64,000 nt of DNA, from positions 2,526,811 through 2,590,810 of the forward strand of contig NC_023758.2 of NCBI RefSeq assembly GCF_000499845.2, written 5' to 3'. This DNA comes from Phaseolus vulgaris. Taxonomy: Eukaryota; Streptophyta; Magnoliopsida; Fabales; Fabaceae. The first letter of the stretch is position 1. Each line of letters opens with the position of its first letter. The translations under genes and the position numbers were made by a program. The notes beneath the pieces were generated by a model. The model saw only the letters and a program-made list of their open reading frames with translations. It ran no database searches and was not told where the DNA came from. Below, one piece after another: positions 39,273 through 50,578 of the stretch.

Positions 39273-40053
39273 TTAAGGAAATAACGGATTTCATAGGGTT
39301 ATATATATAATATACAATTATATTTTTTATTTACTTTATTAATGTGGATTAAATGAGTAGATATCAATATTGTTTAATTAAGAGGATTATGACAACCCTA
39401 ATTAGTAATATAAATACACGTTCTTCTCCCAATCAAGAAAAGATACTAAGATCTCATAGAGGAATTAGGTTATTTGGTTGAGGAAGGCCACGAACCTCTT
39501 GTTCTTGATTGTCGTAGAAATTCCGCAATAATTGACGATCATCACCATGGATCCAGATCCATGTATTTTAATTCATATTCTTGATAATTAGCATGAAAGA
39601 TCTTAACTATTTTCGGACTCAAACTAAATAAAAAATAATTAGGGTTAGAGTCCGAAAATAGCCAAGATCCCTATTTATTTTTTATTTGGTTTGAGTCCGA
39701 AAATAGCCAAAATATTTCATGCCAATTATCAAAAATATGAATTAAAATATCTGAATCCATGGTGATGATCGCCGATTGTTACAGAATCTCTATGACAATA
39801 AAAAAACATGAGGTTTGTGTCTTCCTCAACTAAATAACTTAATTCCTCTATGGGACCTATAGGAAGAAGAACACATCTGTTTTTATTTGGTTAGAACCAA
39901 TAGTCTATATTTATATTGCTAATTAAGGTTTATATAATTCTTAATTAGTTAATATTGATATCTATTCATTTAATCCACATTAATAAGATAAATATGAAAT
40001 ATAATTATATATTATATATATAACCCATTAATAGGAAATCTGTTATTTCCTTA
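39273..40053. mobile_element. Foldback element with ~350 bp inverted arms
   Basis: The left arm starts TTAAGGAAATAACGGATTTC and the right arm ends with its near complement (GAAATCTGTTATTTCCTTA). Complementarity continues inward through ATTAATGTGGATTAAATGA, TCTTCTCCCAATCAAG versus a diverged partner, and ACCATGGATTCAGAT-like segments on both arms. The centre (about 39610-39710) holds repeats of GAGTCCGAAAATAGCCAA. Arms contain TATA-like AATATAAATAC followed by a C-rich leader, as in LTRs, so this may be two LTRs of one family in inverted order. No clear target duplication was found. Confidence 0.7.
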
Positions 40054-41588
40054 CCGAGAACCAAAGTGAAGTTGTATTTGTTCTTGATAGCTAGGTTAAT
40101 TCACCTTTAAACATAGTAGTTCATCATGTATTATTATTGAAACAATTGATAGTTAGAAGTAAGTTGATAGGTAGAATGCATGGTACCAAAAAGAGGAGAA
40201 TTGAAAAGGCATCAACGTTGTCTATTCTTAGAAGATTCATATTTTTGGGTTTGGATTTTAGGAGAATCCATCGCTTTCATGTTTATGTCCATCCTACTAC
40301 AATTCTACTGGTAACTGCCTCTTTCAAAATAAAAACAAGCAAAAGGGAGAGAAACTACTTTCAACACCTTTCTGACACAGATCTGTTTCAATATCAAGAT
40401 TCTTCTCTTCTTTCTTTAATTTCCCATTAAACATTCCCAACCTGCACTGTTACAACTCAGCAACACCATGAGGGCATACTGGTAAATACACCATCTACCA
40501 ATCAAGCAAGCTAACTTTAACTTTACCCTACTCCACATGACCACATCATGACAAAAGCAACAGTCTCATACATAAAGAATCCACAATATGACAACAATAA
40601 TGATAAATAAATATACCAAACCATAAAATCAGAGGCACTGCTGAGTTGTGTAGAGAGAGAACTACAGCAAGGAAAAACAGGATTAAAGGAAAAGTTTTAC
40701 TTTTTTTTTAATTTCATTTTAAAAGATTGTCTTTTTAATTAGAGAGAAGATGAATGGTTTGAGTCTGAGGGGCCAAGTGATGCAATTTCTGAGACCCAAA
40801 TCATGAAAAGCGTGGAACTGGCAAAGTGGAAAGTAAGAAACCATCATCATCCATTTCGTTTCATTTCATTTGGGTACCCTGTCTTTTCTTGTGCGGCTCT
40901 TCTGGTGTTCTCTCCTTCACGAATTCATGAGTGACTAAACTCATTATTCCTCCCTTCAGCTCTTTGCTCATCGCTTCCCTTCATGGTCAACACTTCAGCT
41001 CCTGTTCAATCATTTTTAAAGCTTTGAGCTGAAACCAAATTGTGTTAGATATGGCATGAGGTTTCGGAGGTTTCTCATATGACAAATGTTTGGTAAGTTT
41101 TCTGCTTTTGCCGTTTACCAGTGACTAGTGTCCAGAGAGAGAGAGAGAGAGGGGTCATTTTCTGTGTGCTGATCTGTAGTTACTGGTTCACTTTGATGGG
41201 GTCAGATATAGAATTTCATGGTTATACTGTACTTTTGGAAACGCTCCAGCCATTTTACTTGTTAAAATATAGAAAAGAAATTGCATATGTCTGCTTTGGT
41301 TTCAGTTCAAATCCCTTTACCCATTGGAGAAAAATATAAAAAAAATTCAGTTCATTGAACATTCCTCATGTTCCATGTACTTTGTGTGAAACTGCAGTGG
41401 CACCGGTTCCTTTTGGGGAAGTAGATCAGCTTCAAAGATTGCAGCTTTTCATTTTGCTTATTTTCCAAATTTTATTTGGGGAAAGATATTGGTTGCCAAG
41501 TAGGGATACAAAGACTTGTCTCCACTGCATCATTTTCATTGTGATGCTATATCTTGTTCCATATAATTAGTGTGAATCCTTGTCACTT
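40054..41588 (+). promoter_or_regulatory. Promoter and 5'UTR region of the BTB gene
   Basis: No supported ORF longer than about 97 codons. Sequence becomes less AT-rich after 40740, and a (GA)n run lies at 41138-41153. Several short upstream ATGs lie between 41050 and 41560, so the leader may carry upstream ORFs or a leader intron. Exact transcription start not visible. Confidence 0.4.
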
Positions 41589-44500
41589 ATGGGGGATATT
41601 AGGATTACCCGGGTAGAGCAAGGTCAAACAAAGATTAAAAATGTTCCAATTGCTGTCACCCCTGAAGGATTTTGGTGTTGCCCTACTCCTGTTGGGTTCC
41701 AGAAAAGCCTCAAGCCTCAAAACCCTTTGAATAAACTCAAACCCTCCTCACCACTTCCAAAGACTAGTTCCCAGAAAAAGGAAGTTTCGGTGAGTGAGAG
41801 AAAAGCGGGGCCTGCCCCATCAAGGTTGGTGGTTTCTGATGCTCAACAATGTAATGATGATCCAGAAAGACCTCCACCTAGCCCTTCTGTACCTGCACCG
41901 AGAGCACCTAGACCCAAACTTGAATCTATGCCGAAAAAGGTGGCTATTGAGTTTGGTGAACCCGGAAGTTGTGACATGAAGCTTCTTCTCCTTGGAAAGC
42001 AGGGATTTTGTGTGAAGTTAAGTGTTCACAGGGATGTTTTAAAAGAGAAGAGTAGTTTCTTTGCTGATAAACTTTCTGAACAATCTGGTTTGTCATGTCT
42101 CCAAGTTGATGACTGTGAGGATGTTGAAATATATGTTGAAACTGTTGGGCTTATGTATTGCAAAGAAATGAAGCAGCGGTTGATGAAGCAAAGCGTTTCT
42201 CGCATTCTTAGAATACTCAAGGTAATTTGCTAACTCTGTCATCACTGCCTGGTCTGCTGCTAATACTGTTGGGTAACACATTTCTGGGAATGAAGTTCTA
42301 TGCTATTAATCTTTTGGTATTATAATTTTCAGATTATTTTTTTGGTGCTGTTTATTTGTCTGTGTGTCTGTAATGGCACGCCTCATTAGAGGCTTATGGT
42401 TATATGACTTATATCTCAACTAAAAAATATTTAATTTCTTCTCATTAATTGTATTCCTCGTGAGTTAATTCACCCCCTAATATGATCTCACTATGGTTTT
42501 TTCTTCCCCAGTACACACATGTGTGTGTAATATATGTAATTTAATATAACTTCAATTTAAACAATGCTATTTATGTTTTTAATGCTACAATCTACTGCAT
42601 TTTTCCTTGTTACATAATCAACCACTTTTTATCTTTCATGGAATAGGTCTAAATATAAACTTAATAAAGGTAGCCTAATGCTATATTATTCTCTTAATAC
42701 TCTATAAACAAAATATTAAACAAAAAGGAAATGCATTCAATATTTTGAAAACATAAAAGGCATTCAATACTACTTTTCATTTAATAATTTGGAGGATGAC
42801 GTGAGAGTATTTAGAATTATGGGCTTTGTTAGCTAATAACCCTCAGCATTCAGTGCACTCTGTTAGATGCTTTCAATTGCTTTAAAAGGCAAGTAGGCCA
42901 TTAATTTTGTGTTTTCAATGTTTCCTTCTTATTTTGTTGCTTTATGAAGAAATGTATTTTGGGCTGCTTTATGATATTGTAAACTAGCATGCTAACATCA
43001 TCATTATCTTATATTTTGGATTTGTTGTACTGTAGTGAAAACCGGTGCATAAGGTTGTTATCTTTAAAAAGTTATCATGGTTATGTTAAAAAGTTTATTT
43101 TTAAGACTGTTTTACAGGTGATTTGTTCTTGGGAAGTCTTAATACCTGAAACCATACATACTCCTTTCTCCACCCTCATCTTAAAGGTTTAGGGTTTAGC
43201 AAACTAGGAATTTGTTGTGTTGTGCCATTTTTCTTATATATGTTCAATTACCTCTTATACTAACTACTGTTGATGCAAATCAGTAGTTAAAAGTGCTATG
43301 TATGTGAACCATAATGAAGATGATAAATAATCGTATCACATGGATTTTTATAAAATTATTGTGGTTAAACGTATATAGATACATTGTAACTCTTCACAAG
43401 TACACAAATAAGTAGCCTGAAATGCTTATGTATTTACTAATATACAATTGCCACGGCAAGATTAAAAGTTGAGTTGAATAGTGGAATGTGCTATGGCTGA
43501 GAATTGTGGTGATGTTCAAGATATAACCATGGTGTCTCATGGGTTTTTCACCTCTTAAAATTAGTAAGATCACCCAGTATTAGGTAATCCTTATCCCCTG
43601 TTTCCTGTTGATCATAGTATTTTATTATGGGTCAAAAGACTTCTCATCTGTTCTCTACAAGACTTCATGAAAGGTAGTGCCTAAGACCTCAGTTATAAGT
43701 TCTGGCTAAGTATTGTTTTCATTTTAAATCTTTCTCATCCTTGTTTCCCCATTTTATCCTTTCCTAGAAATGAGCCATTGGATATTGCTTTATGAAACAC
43801 CATTGCTAGAGTTGTAATCTAAAAGAAACTATGCTGCAGGTTGCAGAATTCCTCGGCTTCAGCTCATGTATCCAATCATGTTTGGAGTACTTGGAAGCAG
43901 TCCCTTGGAATGGAGAGGAAGAAGAAGAAAAGGTGATCTCAACAGTCCTACGACTCCAAGGAGATGGAATCGGGGTGAATCCGGTGCTAAAACGAGTTTC
44001 TCCTGATATTTCCAATGCCCCAAAAGACACCCTCTCCCACATTGTTGAACTTGTTCTGAAAAGCAATGAGGAGAGAGGTCGTCGAGAGATGAAATCCATT
44101 GTTCTAAAGCTCCTTAGGGAGAACAATAGTCTTCCAAGTTCTGCAGGTTCAGCTGACATCTGTAATGACATGATTTATAAGTCATGCAGAAGCTGTTTGG
44201 ATTCATTATTGTGTCTCTTCAACCAAGCTGCAGAACCAGACTTCAAAGACATGCCTAGCGATATCAAAGAACCCATAATAAAACATATAGCTCTTGAAGC
44301 TGATAACTTGTCATGGTTGCTTGAGATTTTAATTGATAAACAAGCTGCTGAGGATTTTGCAGTGATGTGGGCAAACCATCAGGAATTGGCTGCCCTACAT
44401 GGAAAGCTTCCCATTGCGTTTCGCTATCATGTGAGCTGCATTTCTGGAAGACTTTATGTCAACATAGGAAGAGGGGAGGTTTTACCATCGAAGAACACAC

Positions 44501-44772
44501 GACAGTTGTTGTTGCAGACATGGCTGCAGCCTCTAATCAATGACTACAACTGGTTGCAGCACGGTTGCAGGACATTCGATGGGAAACTTGTGGAGGAAGG
44601 AATTGGAAGGACAATTCTGACCTTGCCTTTGGAGGATCAACAGAGTATTTTGCTTTCTTGGGTTGGAAGCTTCTTGAAAACTGGTGATGGTTGTCCCAAT
44701 CTTCAGAGAGCTTTTGAGGTGTGGTGGCGTAGGACTTTCATTAGACCCTATGTGGAAGGCCAAGGTGGTTGA
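41589..44772 (+). CDS. BTB/POZ domain-containing protein, At3g50780 type
   Basis: Two exons, 41589-42221 and 43840-44772, joined across a 1618 bp GT-AG intron in phase 0 to give 521 aa. The protein opens with M-G-D-I-R-I and a conserved V-A-V-T-P-E-G-F-W-C-C-P block, typical of this plant family. A proline-rich linker follows (about 40-115), then the BTB fold from about residue 120 (S-C-D-M-K-L, S-V-H-R-D-V-L, S-x-F-F-A-D-K), split by the intron. The C-terminal 280 residues form an alpha-helical region like the BACK/NPH3-like tail. BTB proteins of this shape are thought to act as CUL3 E3 adaptors, but the substrate is unknown and I infer none. The codon before the ATG run is TTG, so ATG 41589 is the start. 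Confidence 0.9.
42222..43839 (+). other. Intron of the BTB gene
   Basis: Donor AAG|GTAATT, acceptor CTGCAG. AT-rich; no nested gene or transposon ends recognised. Confidence 0.8.
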
Positions 44773-45200
44773 ATGCTGCATGTGATGTGTTCATGAATAG
44801 ATCTTGAAATGGTTTTGGATTTTTAATTTCTCTTTTGAGGTGACTATTCTAAGTAATTATAAATTATATGTTGATTTGCCAACATGGTTTACCTCCACCT
44901 GCTAACCAGTTTCATGTATACAATCACTTGTGAAATTGTAATTTTTAGTAATTATACACATGCTGAAGATTTAGTTTTTCTAAAATGAGACATTTATTTT
45001 ATTATACAAGTACTTACATTCAATTATAATTCTACTAGTTCATTTTTTTAATTAATGGTTATAGTTTCTCTCCTTAGTGGAACTAAATCCCACTTTTCTA
45101 AACAAGGTATGGAGATGCTTCAATCCAAAACAGTAAAATAAAGAGTGAATATGTAAAATAAATATTATTTATATAATATGTTGGATAAGATATTTTAAAA
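44773..45200. other. 3'UTR of the BTB gene and short spacer
   Basis: Non-coding, AT-rich. The polyadenylation site is not obvious. Confidence 0.5.
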
Positions 45201-45209
45201 AAATAATCC

Positions 45210-46330
45210 AGAATCTATGTCATCCCATGTTGAACCGCACAATTATAAGGAAGTATCAAAGGATTCTTGTTGGATACAAGCCATGAAAGAGGAACTATCT
45301 TCCCTTGAAGCTAATTAAACTTAGACCATCACAACTCTTCCACCTGGAAAAATTGCCATAGACTGCTATTGAATTACAAAATCAAGCACAAATATGATGG
45401 GTCAGTAGAATGGTATAAGGCTCGAGTTGTAGCATAAGGATACACATAACTTAGGGTTGAACTTCATAAACACCTTTTTCTTCATTGACAAAACTAACCA
45501 CTTTATGCCACTTATTAGCTCTGGTTGTTACAAACAACTGGATCCTAAAGCAACTTGACGTTAACAACGCTTTTTTATATAAAGAGTTCTATGAAATTTT
45601 CACTTGGTCTTCTTATCAATGACAAACATTGTGATTGCAAACTTCAAAGATCTCTTTATGGGTTACGATAAGTTGGATGACAGTGGTATGTTAAACTATC
45701 TCAATTCTTACTTTCACACTATTACAATCATTCCTCTGCTGATCACTCACTTTTCTTAAACATGTTGGCACATCCACAATTGCTCTTCTTGTTTATGTGG
45801 GTGACATTGTTCACACTAAAAACAATCCTACACATAACCACTCTTCTTGACTAACACTTTTTCATTAAGAACTTAAGTGATCTTACCTATTTTTTGGAAC
45901 TTGGAATTACTCGAAACAAAATTGGAATCTACCTTAGCCAAAGAAAATACACTTTAGACTTTCTTATAGGGACTGGTATGCTAGCTTGCACTCTTGTGCC
46001 TACTCCCATGGTACATTTTGCACATCTTTCTACTGAAATTTTTTTTAAACTTAATAAAGAAGACTCAACTTCTTATAGAAGACTCTTTGGACATCTCATT
46101 TAACTCACTAACACTCATTATGACAACATTTTTTGTCAACAATCTAAGTTAATTGATCTTATCTCCAACAAGTGATCCTCAACAAGTCATTTTTTTGTAT
46201 TCTTTGGTATTTGAATGGTGCTTTTGGTACCAGAATTTTCCTTCACAACAACATCATTCAACTTAAAGAAGCTTTTCTGAAGCAGAGTATCTTGCTTTTA
46301 CTGCCACAATCCGTGAGATTCAATTGATTA
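45210..46330 (+). pseudogene. Decayed Ty1/copia reverse transcriptase-RNase H remnant
   Basis: Pieces of copia pol appear in the correct order in changing frames: an RT start resembling W-I-Q-A-M-K-E-E-L (about 45280), L-K-Q-L-D-V-N-N-A-F-L (about 45550), C-K-L-Q-R-S-L-Y-G-L (about 45640), a catalytic-loop stretch reading L-V-Y-V-G-D (about 45795, normally Y-V-D-D), I-Y-L-S-Q-R-K-Y-T-L-D (45930-45960), and an RNase H segment E-A-E-Y-L-A-F-T-A (about 46285). Several frameshifts and stops separate them. No LTRs were recognised at either side, and gag, protease and integrase are missing. Confidence 0.85.
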
Positions 46331-46463
46331 CTTATCTCCTTCTAGATTTTTGGGTGTGGTACTTCCAGTCCACTGGTAATGAAAAATATTTATTCCCATT
46401 CGGAAGGACTGATAAACTATATTTTTGGTTTTTCCTGTTTGGACCTATGCGTTTTCTGCTTTT

Positions 46464-47039
46464 CGCAGTTTCTTCCTGCACCCCTACATTTTTCTTCCTG
46501 CACCCCACAAAGTTGCGCAAAGATAAAATTGTCCCTATATAAATTGTAGATTTATAAATTTTTTGTATTATGGATTATGAAATCCGGTAAATTTTCGGAT
46601 TGGCGCTTCCGGTAAATTTTTGGATTGGCGCATCCGGTAATCTCCCGGATTGATGCTTCCGGTAGTACATGAATGATTGTGTTAATCCAAAATAAAAAAA
46701 TGCAAAACATCCATAAGTGAAAAAATCATTCTGGATCCGCCAATCCGTAATTCAAAATATGCATTCTGGATTCAGAAATCCATAATTGAAAAAAAACATT
46801 CCAGATCCACCAATTCGTAATAGAAATTAGGCTTCTGGATTCAGCAATCCAAAAATCAATTATTTATGCAAACTTTGCTTCCGGAACACCCCCTCATCCG
46901 GAATGCAACATGATTCACTTCTGGATTGATGAATCCGTTAGTACACTCCCAGATCCCGAAATAGTAGGGGTCAGTTTCGGATTTTACAAAATTGTGGGGG
47001 TGCAGGAAGAAAAATGTAAGGGTGTAGGAAGAAACTGCC
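46464..47039. mobile_element. MULE-type MITE 1 (subfamily A)
   Basis: Terminal inverted repeats: CGCAGTTTCTTCCTGCACCC at the left and its complement ending GAAGAAACTGCC at the right, each followed inward by a second TTCTTCCTGCACCCC copy. Flanks carry a perfect 9 bp duplication TCTGCTTTT (46455-46463 and 47040-47048). A 9 bp target duplication with long inverted ends indicates the Mutator superfamily. The interior is built of short palindromic phrases around TCCGGTAA and CGGATTGATGAATCCG. It carries no transposase. Confidence 0.85.
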
Positions 47040-47049
47040 TCTGCTTTTC

Positions 47050-47631
47050 CTTCTATGCGTTTTGGGCCTTTTTGATTTTTCGGCCCCTTTTTACGTATTT
47101 AGGATTTTGCCCCTGGTACACATTAGGATGAATAATTTTTTCTTTGTCGTTTTCCTATCTCTCCATGGTTTCGTTTTCTCTTCTTTTATGTTCTGGCTTT
47201 TAGGATTTTGCTGTTTATTTCTCTCCCTTTAGTGATTCTGTTTTTCTTACAGCAGTTACTGCGGTGCCACCATTCTCACGCAGTTGCTTTCGTGTTAATT
47301 ATAAATAATCAGCACTATACTTTTCTGGTGCCTTCAGATAATTGTAAATAATACACCAATAGTATATACAGTTGATGGGCCTGCCCATGTAATTACCTAA
47401 TTATTCCAACCTAATTCTCTTATAGATGTTGTTAAAAAATTTAACATTAAGATGTAATTGCTTAACACGATAAGGTATTTAAACATGCGATCTCTTGAAC
47501 CTGTGTGAGTGTATCATCTCTCCTTAACATTTTCTTAAATAACTTTTTGAGAAAATAAAAGGCAGCAAAGATTTTTCTAACTAGCATGGACCAGCAAATA
47601 ATATTCACAATGTTATGGTCAATACATACAT
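47050..47631. other. Spacer between MITE 1 and MITE 2
   Basis: T-rich sequence without a supported gene; ends in the 9 bp target copy of MITE 2. Confidence 0.5.
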
Positions 47632-48025
47632 GACTGTTTCTTCCTGCACCTCCTTCATATGTTCATCTGACACCTTCATACAAAACATGAAAATACCTCT
47701 TTATTCTTCTTGTGTCACCCCCATATTCTGGATTACATAATTCGGAAGTTAATCTCAGATTCAGAAATAGCTTATGAATTATGTAATCCGGACATGTATT
47801 TGAAAAAAGGCTTCTGGATTACATAATCCGAAAATTAATATAAACTTCTGGATTATGTAATCCGGAAACTAATCATGCATATAAAAAAAGGCCAAAAGCT
47901 AATTACGAATTTAGAAAAAAAACTTCAAATTACGTAATCTGAAATATTACAAAGGAACATTTTTGGAATACCAAAAATTGATGGATGTGAAAGAAGAACA
48001 TATGGAGGTGTAGGAAGAAACAGTC
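47632..48025. mobile_element. MULE-type MITE 2 (subfamily B)
   Basis: Ends are GACTGTTTCTTCCTGCACCT and its complement, flanked by TACATACAT (47623-47631) and TACATATAT (48026-48034), a 9 bp duplication with one mismatch. The interior repeats inverted phrases of the type CTTCTGGATTACATAATCCG. 394 bp, no coding capacity. Confidence 0.83.
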
Positions 48026-48117
48026 TACATATATACATCAGAGGGAGCTGAGATGGGCCATGCAACGCAAATGAATGTTTTACTGGTAACAATGCATATG
48101 GTCCATAACAAAATAAA

Positions 48118-48511
48118 GGCTTCTTCTTCCTGCACCCCTTCGTTTTTCTTCCTGCACCCCCACAATTTTGTAAATCCCAAAACTGACCTTCACCTTGTTT
48201 CGAAAGCAACTTGTTGATTTCCAGATTGCTGAATCTGGAAGTCTAATTTTTGTTTCGGATTGATGGATCCGGAAAATTACTGGATTCATCAATCCGGAAT
48301 ATTTATGGATTTTCCAATCCAGAATGCAAAAAAATAAATGCGGATTTCCCATTCCGTAAAATTACCGAATTGTATTGTCCGAAAGAAGAAAGAGTAGTGT
48401 GGATTTTATGTGTATTTTGGGGTTTTTAAAAAATAGTAGTGATATTATTGTCTTTGCCTTACATTGTGGGGGTGCAGGAAAAAAAATGTAGGGGTGCAGG
48501 AAGAAACTGCC
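48118..48511. mobile_element. MULE-type MITE 3 (subfamily A)
   Basis: The left end GGCTTCTTCTTCCTGCACCC and right end GAAGAAACTGCC are flanked by a perfect 9 bp duplication CAAAATAAA (48109-48117 and 48512-48520). It shares the doubled TTCTTCCTGCACCCC end and GATGAATCCGGA-like interior with MITE 1. Exactly as long as MITE 2 (394 bp) but with a different interior. Confidence 0.86.
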
Positions 48512-48566
48512 CAAAATAAAATGATTGTAAGATGATATTTCTCCCTCGCTATCATCCTATTTATGA

Positions 48567-48901
48567 GACTGTTTCTTCCTGCACCTCCATACACAATATG
48601 AAAATATATTTTTATCCTTTTTTGTCACTCCCATAGACTAGTTTCCGGATTATGTTATCCGGAACACATTTGAAAAAAGACTTCTGGATTACATAATTCA
48701 GAAGCTAAATAAGACTTCCGGATTATGTAATTCGGAAATTAATCATGCATATGAAAAAAGGCTTATGGATAAGCTAATTATAAATTTGAAAAATGAACTT
48801 CCGAATTACGTAATCTAAAATATTATAAAGGATCATTTTTGGAAATTCAAAAATTTATGAAGGTGAGAGAAGAAGGTATGGAGGTGCAGGAAGAATCAGT
48901 C
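48567..48901. mobile_element. MULE-type MITE 4 (subfamily B)
   Basis: Ends are GACTGTTTCTTCCTGCACCT and GGTGCAGGAAGAATCAGTC. The interior matches MITE 2 (CTTCTGGATTACATAAT, CTTCCGGATTATG and variants). Flanking 9-mers TATTTATGA and TATGGCCAT do not match well, so the duplication is eroded or a flank was rearranged. 335 bp. Confidence 0.75.
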
Positions 48902-50208
48902 TATGGCCATGCTATTGCCATTGCTACCATAATATTAGATTTACTTTAGCTGCCTAAATTTTTAAAAAATGGGCCTAGCCCAATACTGCATGAACCCAAT
49001 CATCTCTTCATTTCCTTAATGAAACATTCACTGGATCATCTTATTAACTCAACATCAATGTAATAAAAACGACTTGTTAAATCATTACTATAAGAATTTG
49101 CTAGTAAGTATCTTTCCGATTTTAGGAATTAAAAATATAAAATTAAAGCATCAATATTTTATATACTAATATTTGAGATGTGAAAATATTCAATATATAT
49201 ACAGTTTTCAGTCTCATAAGTCTCACATATATCCTTATCTTTATTAAAAAAATTGTTTTGAGTGTTGTATCACATTGCAAAAATGGAGGGACCAACCCAA
49301 ATTGCTGTGATCTGAACATCTCCTCCTGCATCATGAAGCAACAGTGGGCTCCTTCATTAAATGGAACCAAATTCAAAGCTTTGGTGTCAAATTTTCGTCA
49401 CCTTCTTTCCCTATTCAATGTGTAAGTTATGTTGCAGCTGTACAAGACAAACAAAAAATTCTAGGGTGGTATTCCCTCGGTCATCCACTAGCCTCTAGAG
49501 ACCCTTCTTTTTTCTCTCTTCTTCTTCAATCTTCATCAACTGTTACTGTATCTGCAAATTTATGTTCACACGAAAGAAATTATATGATGTAAACTTTCTG
49601 GTACTCTTAATGAGTAACGAGTCCTGATATATTGACATTACTGACTACACGATAATGACGTGACAGAATAAGATTATGCGTGAATAAACGATGCAAATTT
49701 TAAAATAAGATAAAAATATATATTTTACATTGATTCTTAAAAACAATATAATATATATTTTTTTACTCAATATCACACCGAGTTATTAAGTAACGTTCTT
49801 AACCAGCTTACTCTTAAAAATCACAGTGAAGTCCAAAACAATCTTGTACATTTGGTAGGGTAGGCTATGTAGTTAGGTGAAATTAAGAAAAATGATAAAG
49901 ATATAATGGGAAGTGACATCCATGACAGAAGACTAACCTATCACATTGTAAGATGGGACTCACTAACCCACCAACATGTAACTATCCATTTCATATTCAC
50001 TTTTAATTAGTTACTCAACCCTTAATAACATCATAATAATTCATCACACCAATTACAGGGCTACTAACTACTAAGTTTGGTTATTAAAGAGAAAGGAAAA
50101 ATAAATTATTAAGTAATTTCAAATCATTTTCACATTACATATAATAGTTATTATTATTTTTCATACTTGAATTAGAGTCACTTAAATATTAATCATAAAT
50201 ATAAATTT
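48902..50208. other. Intergenic DNA
   Basis: No gene supported. Two overlapping open frames of about 80 codons at 49180-49592 match nothing I recognise and lack start context. Confidence 0.5.
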
Positions 50209-50578
50209 CACTACAAGAAAATCATCAAATAGAAATCAATTTTTAAATATCAAAATAATTAGTTACAATAGTAAATAAATTAGAAACCATTTAAAAAAAA
50301 TAGTTTTTAAATTAGTTTATATTATTGTTAATTGTTTCTAAATTAATATCTAATTAGCTACTAAGGTTTTAACTACCAATTATTTAGATTCTAAATTTAG
50401 TAGAAAAATCTTGGTTGCTAATTAGATAATAATCTAGAAACCATTTAACAATAAAAGAAACTAATTTAAAAATAAAAAATTTATTTAGTTCCTAAAATGA
50501 TTTCTAATTTAGTTACTATATCAACTAATTATTTTTTGTCTTTAAAATTAGTTTCTATTTCATGATTTTCTTGTAATG
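50209..50578. mobile_element. CACTA-type MITE, copy 2
   Basis: Begins CACTACAAGAAAATCATC and ends with the near complement GATTTTCTTGTAATG, the standard CACTA-superfamily terminus with one change at the right end. The body is nearly palindromic, with CTACTAAGGTTTTAACTACC in one half and AATCTTGGTTGCTAATTAG in the other, and it shares its body with copy 1 at 27984. No matching 3 bp target duplication is seen (TTT versus AAT). Confidence 0.78.

Noticed and set aside
46324..48352. Open frames of 62-94 codons in the MITE cluster
   Set aside because: They consist of the terminal and inverted phrases of the MITEs and recur between copies.
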